Source: Deltaproteobacteria bacterium (GTDB lineage Bacteria; Desulfobacterota; Binatia; Binatales; Binataceae). Taken from it: a DNA stretch of 49,934 bases. Below are positions 8,818 to 17,061 of this stretch, piece by piece. Location of the stretch: positions 1-49,934 of the forward strand of contig JAJYRQ010000027.1 of assembly GCA_021794015.1 (NCBI GenBank). Direction: 5' to 3'. A model generated the notes under the pieces. The model was not told where the DNA came from. It worked only from the letters and a program-made list of their open reading frames with translations, and searched no databases. The first letter of the stretch is position 1. The number at the start of each line of letters is the position of its first letter. A program made the position numbers and the translations under genes.

Positions 8818-9237
8818 ATGATGAGAAGGAATCTCGCAACGGCAGCGGCCATTCTTGGAGCGATTGCTCTGCTCGGCCTGACCGGCGGTCAATTGGCGCG
8901 CGCGCAAGCCGGAGCCAGCCACCCGGTGAAGCGCTTTACGATAGTCGCTGTTGAGGCCAGCGACGTGGTCTTCTGGCTGCCGAGCAACATCGAGGTGACC
9001 CAGGGCGACCGGGTCGTCATTGCGGTCAAAGACATGCTCGGCGGACCGCCGCAGATGCACGGTTTTGCAATTCCCGCCTATCACATCGCGATTTTGGTGC
9101 CCAAGGGAGAAGCCAAAATCGTGGAGTTCACTGCCGACAAGGCAGGTATTTTCCCGATTATTTGCCAGATTCATGCCGAGCACATCGGCGGGCAACTGGT
9201 GGTTCACCCCCGCGGCGCATTCGGCTCTCGGCGCTAA
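8818..9237 (+). CDS. Exported cupredoxin-like copper protein
   Basis: A 140-residue protein with a signal peptide (AAILGAIALLGLTGG to ARA) and a single cupredoxin fold. The likely copper site is His in QMHGFAIP, then Cys and His in ICQIHAEHIGG near the C-terminus; the usual axial Met of plastocyanin-like proteins is not in its normal place, where His/Ile occur (see findings). The double ATG at 8818/8821 with GGAAGAGG upstream is preferred to the TTG at 8800. Small blue-copper proteins carry single electrons in the periplasm, so this could serve as an alternative carrier to the monohaem cytochromes. The copper assignment rests on motif and fold style only. Confidence 0.8.
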   Translation: MMRRNLATAAAILGAIALLGLTGGQLARAQAGASHPVKRFTIVAVEASDVVFWLPSNIEVTQGDRVVIAVKDMLGGPPQMHGFAIPAYHIAILVPKGEAKIVEFTADKAGIFPIICQIHAEHIGGQLVVHPRGAFGSRR

Positions 9238-9282
9238 CCGGGGCGTCCCACGTCCCCTTTCCCGGCATCACGAGACCGAATC

Positions 9283-11667
9283 ATGTACGGAACAGTTGTG
9301 CAAAAATGCCTTGCTAGTCGGCCGGCCGCGGCGTCCTTCTGGCTAATCGTCGTAGCCGTTATCGGCATCGGTACCGCCGGCGCCACCTCGGCTCGGGCAG
9401 CCGAGACAAGCGCGGACTTGGTGCTCGGCCAGGCCGCGCTTACGCTGAACGGGCCCAACATCGTGGGCAGCCGCGGGCTGCATACCGCCTCGGCGCTGTG
9501 GGGTCCGCAGGGGATCGTCGTCGATCGCAGCGCCGAGCCTAACCGGCTGTACGTCGCCGACGTTCTTAACAACCGCATTCTCGGCTGGAAGAATGCCGCC
9601 GGCTTGCGCGACGGCGCCCCGGCCGACCTGGTAATCGGCCAGCCTGACTTCTCCCACTCGACCTGCAACACCGGCGGGGTGAGCGCCAAGACGCTGTGCG
9701 CTCCGAGCGGCGTCGCGGTCGACGCCAAGGGCGCCCTTTACGTGGCGGACTCGGGCAACAACCGCGTGCTCGAGTACGACGCACCCTTCGTCAAGGGTAC
9801 CGCCGCCGACCGGGTGTTCGGCCAAAACGGCGGCTTCACCGGCCATGACTGCAACAAATACGGACTTACGGCCGGCACGCTGTGCAAGCCGGCGGCTGTG
9901 GCGCTGGACGCTGACGGCAGGCTTTACGTTGCCGACAGCACCAACAACCGCGTCCTTGAATACGACCGGCCGTTGACCAGCGACCGGGCCAGCCGCGTCC
10001 TGGGCCAGCGCGGCAGCTTTTTGACCAACGATTGCAATTCTGCCGGCGGAATCAGCGCGGAAGGGCTGTGCGACCCCACCGGGCTGGCAATCGACGGCAA
10101 GGGGCACCTCTACGTCGCCGACCGCGGCAACAGCCGCGTGCTGGCGTACGACAGCCCGCGCCGGCGTGACCGGGCTGCGGCCGTGCTGGGGCAGGAGGGC
10201 GACTTCACCACCGGCGCCTGCGACACCGGCGGCCAGGTCGGCGCCGCTCTTTGCTCTCCGACCGGCGTCGCGGTTGACCCGGCCGGCCATCTCTATGTCG
10301 CCGACACTCTGAACAACCGGGTGGTCGAATACGATCAGCCCCTCCAGCGCGGCGCGCGCCCCTCCGGCGTGCTCGGCCAAGCCGATTTCTCAGGCACGAC
10401 CTGCAACGCCGGCGGCACCGGCGCGCGAAGCCTGTGCGAGCCCGGCGGCGTCGCCCTTGACGCCTTGGGCGACGTTTACGTGGCCGACAGCGGCAACAAC
10501 CGCGTGCTGCTTTACAGCGCTCCGGTCGCCAGCAAAGGGGCAGCGGCCAGCCGAACGCTCGGACAGGTTGGCTTCAACTTGCGAGGCGTCAACCTCGTCG
10601 GCACGCAAGGGCTTTATCAGCCGGGTGCGGTGGCGGTTGACCGCAGCGCCGCCTCGAACCGCGTCTACGTAGCCGACTCGGCCAACAGCCGCGTTTTGGG
10701 CTGGAGCGACGCCAGCCGGCTTCGCAGCGGTGCTCCGGCCGACATCGTGATCGGCCAGCCGGATTTCTTTTCCTCCGGCTGCAACGGTCACGGGATAAGC
10801 GCCGCAAGTCTTTGCAACCCGGGCGCGCTGGCGGTTGACCCGAAGGGCAATCTCTACGTGGCCGACAGCGGCAATAACCGCGTGCTCGAATACGACGCGC
10901 CGGTAATAAGCGGCGCCGCCGCCCGCCTGGTCTTCGGCCAAAACAACGACTTCACCGGCAACGATTGCGACCGGGGCGGCATCGCCAGCGCTGCCACCCT
11001 GTGCGATCCCGCCGGAGTCGCGGTCGATCGCAAGGGCAATCTTTACGTGGCCGACATGGTCAACAGCCGCGTGCTCGAATACGACGCGCCGCTTAAGACC
11101 CACACGACTGCCGACCGCGTCTTTGGCCAGGCCGGCAGTTTCAAAAGCAACGACTGCAACCATGACGGACTGAGCGCAAACAGCCTGTGCAAGCCCTCCG
11201 CCGTCGCCCTCGGCCGCCAAGGCTCCCTCTACGTCACCGACACAGGCAACAACCGCGTGCTGGAGTTCGCGGCCCCGCCCAATCCGGGAGCAGGCGCGGT
11301 GCGGGTATTCGGCCAGGACGGCGGCTTCAGCAGGGCGGAATGCAACTTCGGCGGACTCCCGTCGGACCGGACGCTCTGTACGCCAATGGGGATTGACTTT
11401 GACGCGCCAGGCAATCTCTACGTTGCCGACAGCGGCAATAACCGGGTCGTCGAGTACGACGCCCCGTTCGGCTCCAAACCTGCGGCCAGCCTGGTCTTCG
11501 GCCAAGGCGGCGCGTTTACCACCGCTGACTGCAACGTCGGCGGGGTCAGCGCGCGCACGCTTTGCGGACCCTCCGGGGTCGCCTTGGATACGGCCGGGGA
11601 GCTCTACGTCGCCGACTCGCTAAACAACCGGGTGCTGCGCTTTCCTAATCCGTATGGCAAGCGATGA
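9283..11667 (+). CDS. Exported NHL-repeat protein, two six-bladed propellers
   Basis: A 794-residue secreted protein with a signal peptide (FWLIVVAVIGIG to ARA). The remainder contains 12 NHL blades, each with the signature (L/V)YVAD-xxNNRVLEYD. The chain is an internal duplication: the opening element (GPNIVGSRGLH ... DRSAEPNRLYVAD) is repeated as GVNLVGTQGLY ... DRSAASNRVYVAD near residue 430, giving six blades plus six. Ten blades carry a C-x(10-12)-C pair (such as CNTGGVSAKTLC), predicting one disulfide per blade. NHL proteins occur beside extracellular cytochromes in several metal-reducing bacteria. Here it may be an extracellular docking or scaffold protein; that is inference. It has no haem sites. 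Confidence 0.85.
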   Translation: MYGTVVQKCLASRPAAASFWLIVVAVIGIGTAGATSARAAETSADLVLGQAALTLNGPNIVGSRGLHTASALWGPQGIVVDRSAEPNRLYVADVLNNRILGWKNAAGLRDGAPADLVIGQPDFSHSTCNTGGVSAKTLCAPSGVAVDAKGALYVADSGNNRVLEYDAPFVKGTAADRVFGQNGGFTGHDCNKYGLTAGTLCKPAAVALDADGRLYVADSTNNRVLEYDRPLTSDRASRVLGQRGSFLTNDCNSAGGISAEGLCDPTGLAIDGKGHLYVADRGNSRVLAYDSPRRRDRAAAVLGQEGDFTTGACDTGGQVGAALCSPTGVAVDPAGHLYVADTLNNRVVEYDQPLQRGARPSGVLGQADFSGTTCNAGGTGARSLCEPGGVALDALGDVYVADSGNNRVLLYSAPVASKGAAASRTLGQVGFNLRGVNLVGTQGLYQPGAVAVDRSAASNRVYVADSANSRVLGWSDASRLRSGAPADIVIGQPDFFSSGCNGHGISAASLCNPGALAVDPKGNLYVADSGNNRVLEYDAPVISGAAARLVFGQNNDFTGNDCDRGGIASAATLCDPAGVAVDRKGNLYVADMVNSRVLEYDAPLKTHTTADRVFGQAGSFKSNDCNHDGLSANSLCKPSAVALGRQGSLYVTDTGNNRVLEFAAPPNPGAGAVRVFGQDGGFSRAECNFGGLPSDRTLCTPMGIDFDAPGNLYVADSGNNRVVEYDAPFGSKPAASLVFGQGGAFTTADCNVGGVSARTLCGPSGVALDTAGELYVADSLNNRVLRFPNPYGKR

Positions 11668-11708
11668 CGGATGCGCGCGCCCGGCTTCGCTGCTGGACGG
11701 TGCTCGCC

Positions 11709-12062
11709 ATGAAAAAGCAGTTTAGGGCCAAAACGGCGCTCCTCGTGAGTACCCTGGCGCTGGGGACCGCGCTCGGCGCCGGCCCGACCAGAGCCCAGGA
11801 CATCCAGAAGCTTTACGCCTTCAACTGCGCCGGATGCCACGGACCGCAAGGTAGAGGCAATGGCCCTTCAGCCGGAATCCTGTTGCCGCCGCCGGGCGAC
11901 TTTCGCGACACCCTGAAGGGGAGGTCCGACGAGTGGATCGCCCGGGTAATCGAAAAAGGAGGCGCCGGCGGCAACATGGCCGCCGTGATGCCCGCCTACG
12001 GCGGCCTCTTAAGCGAAGCCCAGATTAAGGCGCTGGTCGCTTACATAAAGCGCCTTAGATAG
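11709..12062 (+). CDS. Monohaem class I cytochrome c (paralogue 2)
   Basis: A small exported cytochrome with signal peptide (ALLVSTLALGTALGAG, cleavage after TRA), one CAGCH site in FNCAGCHGPQGRGNGP and a possible Met ligand in VMPAYGGLL. It is a diverged relative of the proteins at 8195 and 15948. ATG 11709 gives a normal signal peptide. An in-frame ATG at 11664 overlaps the NHL stop codon (ATGA) and would allow translational coupling but adds 15 odd residues. Its position directly behind the NHL gene suggests the two are made together. Confidence 0.85.
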   Translation: MKKQFRAKTALLVSTLALGTALGAGPTRAQDIQKLYAFNCAGCHGPQGRGNGPSAGILLPPPGDFRDTLKGRSDEWIARVIEKGGAGGNMAAVMPAYGGLLSEAQIKALVAYIKRLR

Positions 12063-12145
12063 CCGGGGCCGGCGCCACGCCTTGCGCTTTCGGCGTCAAC
12101 CGCCGCGGCGCTTGGCCGGCCAGGGAAAGGGCAGAAAGACCACTT

Positions 12146-13729
12146 ATGGAGTCAGATTCCGAACCGCCTGGCGCCGGATCCGAGCCCGCCCAATCGCCCG
12201 ATCGTCCCACTGAATCGCCGGCAAACAGCGCGGGCGCCCCGGCGCAGCCGATCCCGAGTCTTTTGCGCAACTGGCTGAGTTGGGCCGGGCTGCTTCTGTT
12301 CATTCTGGTTCTTGGCAACCTCGTGCTGCTGCTGCTGGTTGCGCTGCTGGTCAAGCGGCCCAATCCGTATCTCGGGATTTTCGTCTACCTGGCGCTGCCC
12401 ACGATTGCGATGCTGGGGCTGCTGCTGGTTCCGGCCGGAGTGCTGCTGGAACGGCGGCGAAGACGCCGGCTGCTGCCCGGCGAGTTGCCCCGTTACCCGA
12501 GGATCGACCTGAACCAGCCGGCAACGCGGCGCGCGGCGGCCTTCGCGGCCGGCTTCATCGCTTTGTTCCTGATGGTAAGCGCGCTGGCAAGTTACCATGC
12601 CTACCAGTTCACCGACTCCGTCGCCTTTTGCGGGGAAACCTGTCACACCCCGATGAAGCCGGAATTCATCGCCTATCAGGATTCGCCGCATGCGCGGGTG
12701 CCATGCGCGAATTGCCACATCGGTCCGGGAGCGAGTTGGTTTGTGCGCTCCAAGCTGACCGGCATCTACCAGGTCTACGCGGTAGCCACCAACAGCTACC
12801 CGCGACCGATCCGGACGCCGATCAAGTTCCTGCGTCCGGTCCGCGAAGCCTGTGAAGAATGCCATTGGCCGAAAAAGTTCTACGCCGCCCAACTCAAGGT
12901 CTTCAGCCACTTCATGCCCGATGAAAAAAACACGCCCGCCGAGGTGCGCATGCTGATCAAGACCGGCGGCGGCAGCGCCGAAGGCGGACGGCCGATGGGC
13001 ATCCATTGGCACATGAACCTGGCCTACAAGGTCTCGTTCGTGGCCAGCGACCCGCAGCACCAGAACATCCCCTGGGTCCGCACCCGAAACATCAACGGGC
13101 GCGTAACCGAGTACTTTGCCAAAGGCTCGCCGCTGACTCCCAAGCAAGTCGCTGCGATGCCCAAGAATGTGATGGACTGCGTAAGCTGCCACGACCGGCC
13201 ATCACACAGATTCCTACCACCCGATTTCGCCGTGGACCGTGCCTTCGTCGCCGGCCGGCTGGAGCGGTCCCTGCCCTTCCTCAAGCGGGAGATGGTCAAG
13301 CTGCTGAGCGGTTCCTATCCATCGACGCCCAAGGCATTGGAGGCAATCGCCACCGGTCTCGCCGACTTTTACCAGGACAAATACCCCGAGCTGTACGCGC
13401 AAGAACGGCTTCAGATCGAAGCCGCAATCGCGACCGCGCAGGAAATCTACCGCAACAACTTCTTCCCGGAAATGAGGGTCGATTGGCGCACCCATCCCGA
13501 CAACATCGGCCACCTCTACTACCGCGGCTGCTTCCGCTGTCACGACGGCCGGCACGTGAGCGCCGACGGCCGGGTCATCTCGAACGCCTGCGAGAGCTGT
13601 CACACCATCATTGGACAAAAGGTGGGCGAACCCGCGCCCGCCTCCGGCGAAACCTTCGCCCATCCGATCAACCTGAAGGCGCTTAAAGGACTCACCTGCA
13701 GCACCTGTCACACCGGAGCGGTTCTCTAG
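12146..13729 (+). CDS. NapC/NirT-type membrane cytochrome c with seven haem sites
   Basis: An inner-membrane quinol dehydrogenase candidate. Three hydrophobic segments (about 41-69, 75-101, 129-150) anchor it; the NapC/NrfH-like domain follows, starting with an unusual CGETCH (C-x3-CH) site at residue 162 followed by TPM, the style of the haem-1 site in this family. Six CxxCH sites follow: CANCH, CEECH, CVSCH, CFRCH, CESCH, CSTCH. It is longer than classic four-haem NapC, with extra C-terminal haems. It would oxidise menaquinol and pass electrons to periplasmic carriers. It ends ten bases before the start of the 11-haem gene, so the two are probably co-translated. Confidence 0.88.
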   Translation: MESDSEPPGAGSEPAQSPDRPTESPANSAGAPAQPIPSLLRNWLSWAGLLLFILVLGNLVLLLLVALLVKRPNPYLGIFVYLALPTIAMLGLLLVPAGVLLERRRRRRLLPGELPRYPRIDLNQPATRRAAAFAAGFIALFLMVSALASYHAYQFTDSVAFCGETCHTPMKPEFIAYQDSPHARVPCANCHIGPGASWFVRSKLTGIYQVYAVATNSYPRPIRTPIKFLRPVREACEECHWPKKFYAAQLKVFSHFMPDEKNTPAEVRMLIKTGGGSAEGGRPMGIHWHMNLAYKVSFVASDPQHQNIPWVRTRNINGRVTEYFAKGSPLTPKQVAAMPKNVMDCVSCHDRPSHRFLPPDFAVDRAFVAGRLERSLPFLKREMVKLLSGSYPSTPKALEAIATGLADFYQDKYPELYAQERLQIEAAIATAQEIYRNNFFPEMRVDWRTHPDNIGHLYYRGCFRCHDGRHVSADGRVISNACESCHTIIGQKVGEPAPASGETFAHPINLKALKGLTCSTCHTGAVL

Positions 13730-13738
13730 AGGAATGCC

Positions 13739-15001
13739 GTGGCCAGTTGCAGAGAGCGTCGCCGGGCAACGGTTGAATGGGCCGTCGGCGCTTTATTGGG
13801 TGCGGCAGCGCTGGCAACTGTGGCAACGGCTGCCGCCCCGGCAGCGGCGGCGGGTCTCCCCACAGCGACGTGTCTTGCCTGCCACAACCGGCCCGCGGCC
13901 GGGCCAGGCAAGTCTGGACGGGTATCCCTGAACGTCAATGCGGCGATGTTCCAAGCCTCGGTCCACGCTGCTCTGGGATGCGCCGGCTGCCACTCGGACG
14001 TGAGCGGCTTTCCACATCAGCCGCCGCCCAAGGCCGTCTCCTGTGCCGGTTGCCATCCGCAGCAGAACGCCGCCTACGCCCATAGTGTTCACGCCAAGGT
14101 GGCGCCGGCGCATCCCAGCTACCCCGGATGCCTGGAATGCCACGGCAACCCGCACGCTATCCGAGCCCGCACCGACCCCCGCTCGCCGGTCTACCCTCTC
14201 AACCTGCCGCGCACTTGCGGGGCCTGTCATGGCAGTCCCGAACTGGCCAAGCGCTACGGCTTGACCGCGACCTACGCCCTTTACATGGACTCGGTGCACG
14301 GCTTCGCGCTGACCGAAGACGGGCTCCTGGTGGCCGCCCAATGCGCGAGCTGCCATGGCGCCCATCGTATTCTCGGCCCAGAGGACCCGCAAAGCCGGGT
14401 GAACCGGGTCAACATTCCGGCCACCTGCGGCAACTGTCACAGCGGCATGAAGGCGCGCTACTTTGCCGGGATACATGGCAAAGCGATGGCGGCAGGCAAC
14501 TCGCACGCGCCGGTCTGCACCGACTGTCACACCGCGCATCAGATTGCCCGGATCAGCGCCACCGCCTGGCAGGTCAAGACGGTAGCCACTTGCGGAGGAT
14601 GCCATGGAGGCCAACTGCGCAGCTATCGCGACACCTTTCACGGCCAGGTAACCCGGCTCGGCTTCGCCACGACGGCCCGCTGCTGGAGCTGCCACAGCGC
14701 GCATCTGGTGCTGCCCGCCTCCGATCCTCGCTCCACCGTCGCGCCGGCCAACCTGGTTGCGACTTGCGGCAAGTGCCATGCGGGCGCCGGCACGAGCTTC
14801 ACGACCTACCGGCCGCACGCGGACCCGTACAACGAGCGTCTCAACCCGACCCTTTACTATGCAACGCGGTTCATGAATTTGCTGCTCTTGAGCGTGCTCG
14901 TCTTCTTCGGCCTGCATACGGCCTTGTGGCTTGCGCGCTCGGCATTGCATCGCCTGGGGTCCGGGCCTTCGGGGGGCGACGCGGACGGGGGCGGTCGTTA
15001 A
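13739..15001 (+). CDS. Eleven-haem membrane-anchored c-type cytochrome
   Basis: A 420-residue exported cytochrome. The signal segment is at about 14-38 and the haem domain carries 11 CxxCH sites (CLACH, CAGCH, CAGCH, CLECH, CGACH, CASCH, CGNCH, CTDCH, CGGCH, CWSCH, CGKCH). A single C-terminal transmembrane helix (LLLLSVLVFFGLHTALWLA, about 379-398) anchors it with the haems in the periplasm. GTG 13739 has AGAGGA five bases upstream. The next gene starts 11 bases after its stop and encodes a b-type cytochrome; the pair looks like a quinol-cytochrome c module of the split CbcL kind (see findings). Confidence 0.9.
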   Translation: MASCRERRRATVEWAVGALLGAAALATVATAAAPAAAAGLPTATCLACHNRPAAGPGKSGRVSLNVNAAMFQASVHAALGCAGCHSDVSGFPHQPPPKAVSCAGCHPQQNAAYAHSVHAKVAPAHPSYPGCLECHGNPHAIRARTDPRSPVYPLNLPRTCGACHGSPELAKRYGLTATYALYMDSVHGFALTEDGLLVAAQCASCHGAHRILGPEDPQSRVNRVNIPATCGNCHSGMKARYFAGIHGKAMAAGNSHAPVCTDCHTAHQIARISATAWQVKTVATCGGCHGGQLRSYRDTFHGQVTRLGFATTARCWSCHSAHLVLPASDPRSTVAPANLVATCGKCHAGAGTSFTTYRPHADPYNERLNPTLYYATRFMNLLLLSVLVFFGLHTALWLARSALHRLGSGPSGGDADGGGR

Positions 15002-15012
15002 GGGACGAAGCC

Positions 15013-15843
15013 ATGGCGGCGGTCGGCGAAAAGCGTTATTTCTTCCGTTTCACGCTGGGGCAGCGCTATCTCCACGGGCTTTTGATGGCGACCTTCCTTG
15101 GTCTGGCAGCCACCGGCCTGCCGCTGCGCTTCAGCGCGGCGCCCTGGGCGCTTCAGGTGGCGGCGACCCTGGGCGGACTGGGTACGATTCTGTTCCTGCA
15201 CAAAACCTGCGCGCTGCTGCTCACGGCCGGTTTCCTGGTCCACGTCGGGAGTTTGCTTTACCGGGCTGTTTTTCGGGGCGAGTTGGGGCTTTTGTGGGGT
15301 CCGAACTCGATGGTTCCGCAGCCGCGGGACATTGTTCAGTTGTTGCAGCATTTCCGCTGGTTTCTATGGCTGGGACCCCGGCCCCGGTTCGAACGCTTCG
15401 CGTACTGGGAGAAGTTCGACTACTGGGCGGTTTTTTGGGGGATGGTGATCATCGGGCTCTCGGGCTACGCGATGTGGTTTGCGCCGTTTTTTGCCCGTTA
15501 CCTGCCGGGCTCGTGGCTCAACGTCGCGCTGGTGATTCATGGCGACGAGGCGTTGCTGGCGGTCTGGTTCATTTTCACCGTGCATTTCTTCAACTCGCAC
15601 CTGCGGCCCGGCGTCTTCCCGATGGACCCGGTAATTTTCACGGGCAGAACGACCGCCGAGCGAATGAGCGAAGATCACTCGGCCGAGTACGAGCGCCTGG
15701 CGCGCGTTGGCGGGCTGCAGGCGATCGAGGCGGATGCACCGATGCGCTGGCTGGTCAACTTTGCCCGGCTGCTTGCGGTGTTGGCCTTGGGAACGGGCTT
15801 TGCCTTGCTCCTGGCAACCCTGGTGGCTTTCATCCGGCGCTAA
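15013..15843 (+). CDS. Cytochrome b561/FdnI-like membrane subunit
   Basis: A 276-residue integral membrane protein with four to five hydrophobic helices and histidines suited to b-haem binding (His21, His63, His77, His166, His181). The layout is that of the formate-dehydrogenase gamma / cytochrome b561 family, which takes electrons from or gives them to quinones. The start ATG 15013 lies 11 bases after the 11-haem gene; a longer frame extends upstream through that gene but is not real. Together with the 11-haem protein it would form a membrane complex moving electrons between menaquinol and periplasmic haems. Confidence 0.85.
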   Translation: MAAVGEKRYFFRFTLGQRYLHGLLMATFLGLAATGLPLRFSAAPWALQVAATLGGLGTILFLHKTCALLLTAGFLVHVGSLLYRAVFRGELGLLWGPNSMVPQPRDIVQLLQHFRWFLWLGPRPRFERFAYWEKFDYWAVFWGMVIIGLSGYAMWFAPFFARYLPGSWLNVALVIHGDEALLAVWFIFTVHFFNSHLRPGVFPMDPVIFTGRTTAERMSEDHSAEYERLARVGGLQAIEADAPMRWLVNFARLLAVLALGTGFALLLATLVAFIRR

Positions 15844-15888
15844 TGGAACCGCCGGTTAATAACGACGGCTCCTTGCGGGTTCTAACGT

Positions 15889-15923
15889 GCCGGAATTCGC
15901 GGTCGCATAGCCGCGTTTCCGGC
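15889..15923 (+). terminator. Hairpin between b-cytochrome and monohaem gene
   Basis: GCCGGAATTCGCGG pairs with CCGCGTTTCCGGC around TCGCATAG with one small bulge; TAGTTCTC follows rather than a clean T-run. It may act as a partial terminator or as an RNA-processing stem that sets different levels of the flanking genes. Confidence 0.4.
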
Positions 15924-15947
15924 TAGTTCTCAATGGAGGTGGCGACA

Positions 15948-16307
15948 ATGAAAAGAACCAAGCTGGTGACAAAAAGCGGGCTGGCGATCGCCCTGGCCAC
16001 GGGACTGGCGGTCGGCTTGAGTGCGCCATGCCGGGCTGATGATACCGCCAAGGTCTACGCCGACAATTGCGCCTCGTGCCATGGGCCGCAGGGCAAGGGC
16101 GACGGTCCCGCAGCCGCGGCACTCACCCCGCCGCCGGGAAGCTTTGCGCAAAGCATCGCGGGCAAATCGGATGACTGGATTTTCAAAGGCATCAAGGAAG
16201 GCGGGCCGGGCGTCGGCAAGGCGCCTTCGATGCCCCCATATGCCGGCACGCTGAGCGACGACCAGATAAAGGCTATGGTCGCCTACGTAAAGCAGCTTCA
16301 AAAGTAG
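15948..16307 (+). CDS. Monohaem class I cytochrome c (paralogue 3)
   Basis: A small exported cytochrome (119 residues) nearly parallel in sequence to the one at 8195: DNCASCHGPQGKGDGPAAAA, GKSDDWIFKGIKEGGPGVGK, then SMPPYAGTL with the Met ligand. The signal peptide is GLAIALATGLAVGLSAPCRA. ATG 15948 follows GGAGGT with a seven-base gap, better than the TTG/ATG further upstream. Its place just before the Rieske/cytochrome b genes suggests it receives electrons from that complex, while its twin at 8195 sits behind the outer-membrane conduit. Confidence 0.9.
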   Translation: MKRTKLVTKSGLAIALATGLAVGLSAPCRADDTAKVYADNCASCHGPQGKGDGPAAAALTPPPGSFAQSIAGKSDDWIFKGIKEGGPGVGKAPSMPPYAGTLSDDQIKAMVAYVKQLQK

Positions 16308-16345
16308 CGGCCAAGCGGGATCAAAACTCGCACCGAACTAAATGA

Positions 16346-16370
16346 GGGGCCAAGGTGGAGGCCCGTTTTT
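16346..16370 (+). terminator. Rho-independent terminator after cytochrome c
   Basis: GGGCC-AAGGTGGA-GGCCC followed by GTTTTTA. The stem is short (five pairs) but the T-run is clear. It would separate the cluster upstream from the Rieske/cytochrome b transcript. Confidence 0.55.
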
Positions 16371-16371
16371 A

Positions 16372-16434
16372 GGCAGGGCGTCAAGAGCCCGCATCGCCGC
16401 GGGATAATCACGCTCGCTTGCTCAGCGCCCTGCC
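16372..16434. repeat. Nine-base inverted repeat upstream of the Rieske gene
   Basis: GGCAGGGCG at 16372-16380 is the exact reverse complement of CGCCCTGCC at 16426-16434, 45 bases apart, between the terminator and the Rieske start. GGATAATCA lies between the arms, so the repeat could frame a promoter. Confidence 0.4.
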
Positions 16435-16497
16435 AGCGGGCCGGCGCTGTTGAACCGAGACGGTTTCACGGCGCTTGGAGGCGCAAAAGCAGGAACC

Positions 16498-17049
16498 ATG
16501 CAAGATAACAACGGCGCACACACGGAGGAAGCATCAACCAGGCGGCGCTTCTTCGCGCGGCTTTTCTGGTCGGCCATGGGGCTGGTCGGCCTGGGCATCG
16601 GAGTGCCGGTGATCGGCTACTTTTTGAGCCCGGTCTTTCGCCGGCAGCGAAAGAGCGAGGTTGACCTGGGCGAAGTCGGCTCCCTGGCATTGGAGACTCC
16701 GCAGCGGGTCGAGTTTGCCATCCGCCAGCGCGACGGATGGATAACCCGGACGGCGCGGGCGATTGCCTGGGTGGTGCGGCGCAAGGATCAGGTGGTCGTC
16801 TTTGACCCGCATTGCACGCATCTTGGCTGCCCCTACCATTGGGACAAGCAGTCGGGGCGTTTTTTCTGCCCCTGCCACGGCGGCGTGTTTGACGTCGAGG
16901 GGTGTGTGCTGGCCGGTCCACCCCCGCGCCCGCTTGACGTTTATCCCTCGACCGTGCGCAACGGCAGGCTCTACGTCACGCTCTCTCCGCTGCGGCAGAC
17001 CGAAGCGGAAGTTCGCCGCTGCGTACAGCGCCGCGCGCCGCAGGCTTAG
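16498..17049 (+). CDS. Rieske 2Fe-2S subunit of a cytochrome bc complex
   Basis: A 183-residue membrane-anchored iron-sulfur protein. A twin-arginine-like RRRFF start, a single N-terminal helix (about 24-44) and the two Rieske boxes CTHLGC (106-111) and CPCHGG (124-129) with both disulfide cysteines are present. It would accept the first electron from quinol at the cytochrome b subunit encoded next. ATG 16498 is chosen because AGGA precedes it and the TAT-like signal follows; a TTG at 16450 is unlikely. The C-terminal extension after residue 160 is charged and unremarkable. Confidence 0.92.
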   Translation: MQDNNGAHTEEASTRRRFFARLFWSAMGLVGLGIGVPVIGYFLSPVFRRQRKSEVDLGEVGSLALETPQRVEFAIRQRDGWITRTARAIAWVVRRKDQVVVFDPHCTHLGCPYHWDKQSGRFFCPCHGGVFDVEGCVLAGPPPRPLDVYPSTVRNGRLYVTLSPLRQTEAEVRRCVQRRAPQA

Positions 17050-17061
17050 GAGATAAGGGCG

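Noticed and set aside
9343..11505. Two long minus-strand frames opposite the NHL gene
   Set aside because: Created by the repeated codons of the NHL blades on the other strand; the residues mirror the repeat.
14128..15012. An N-terminal extension of the b561-like protein in the same open frame
   Set aside because: It runs through the 11-haem gene in another frame, is low in membrane character and has no similarity; ATG 15013 starts the real protein.
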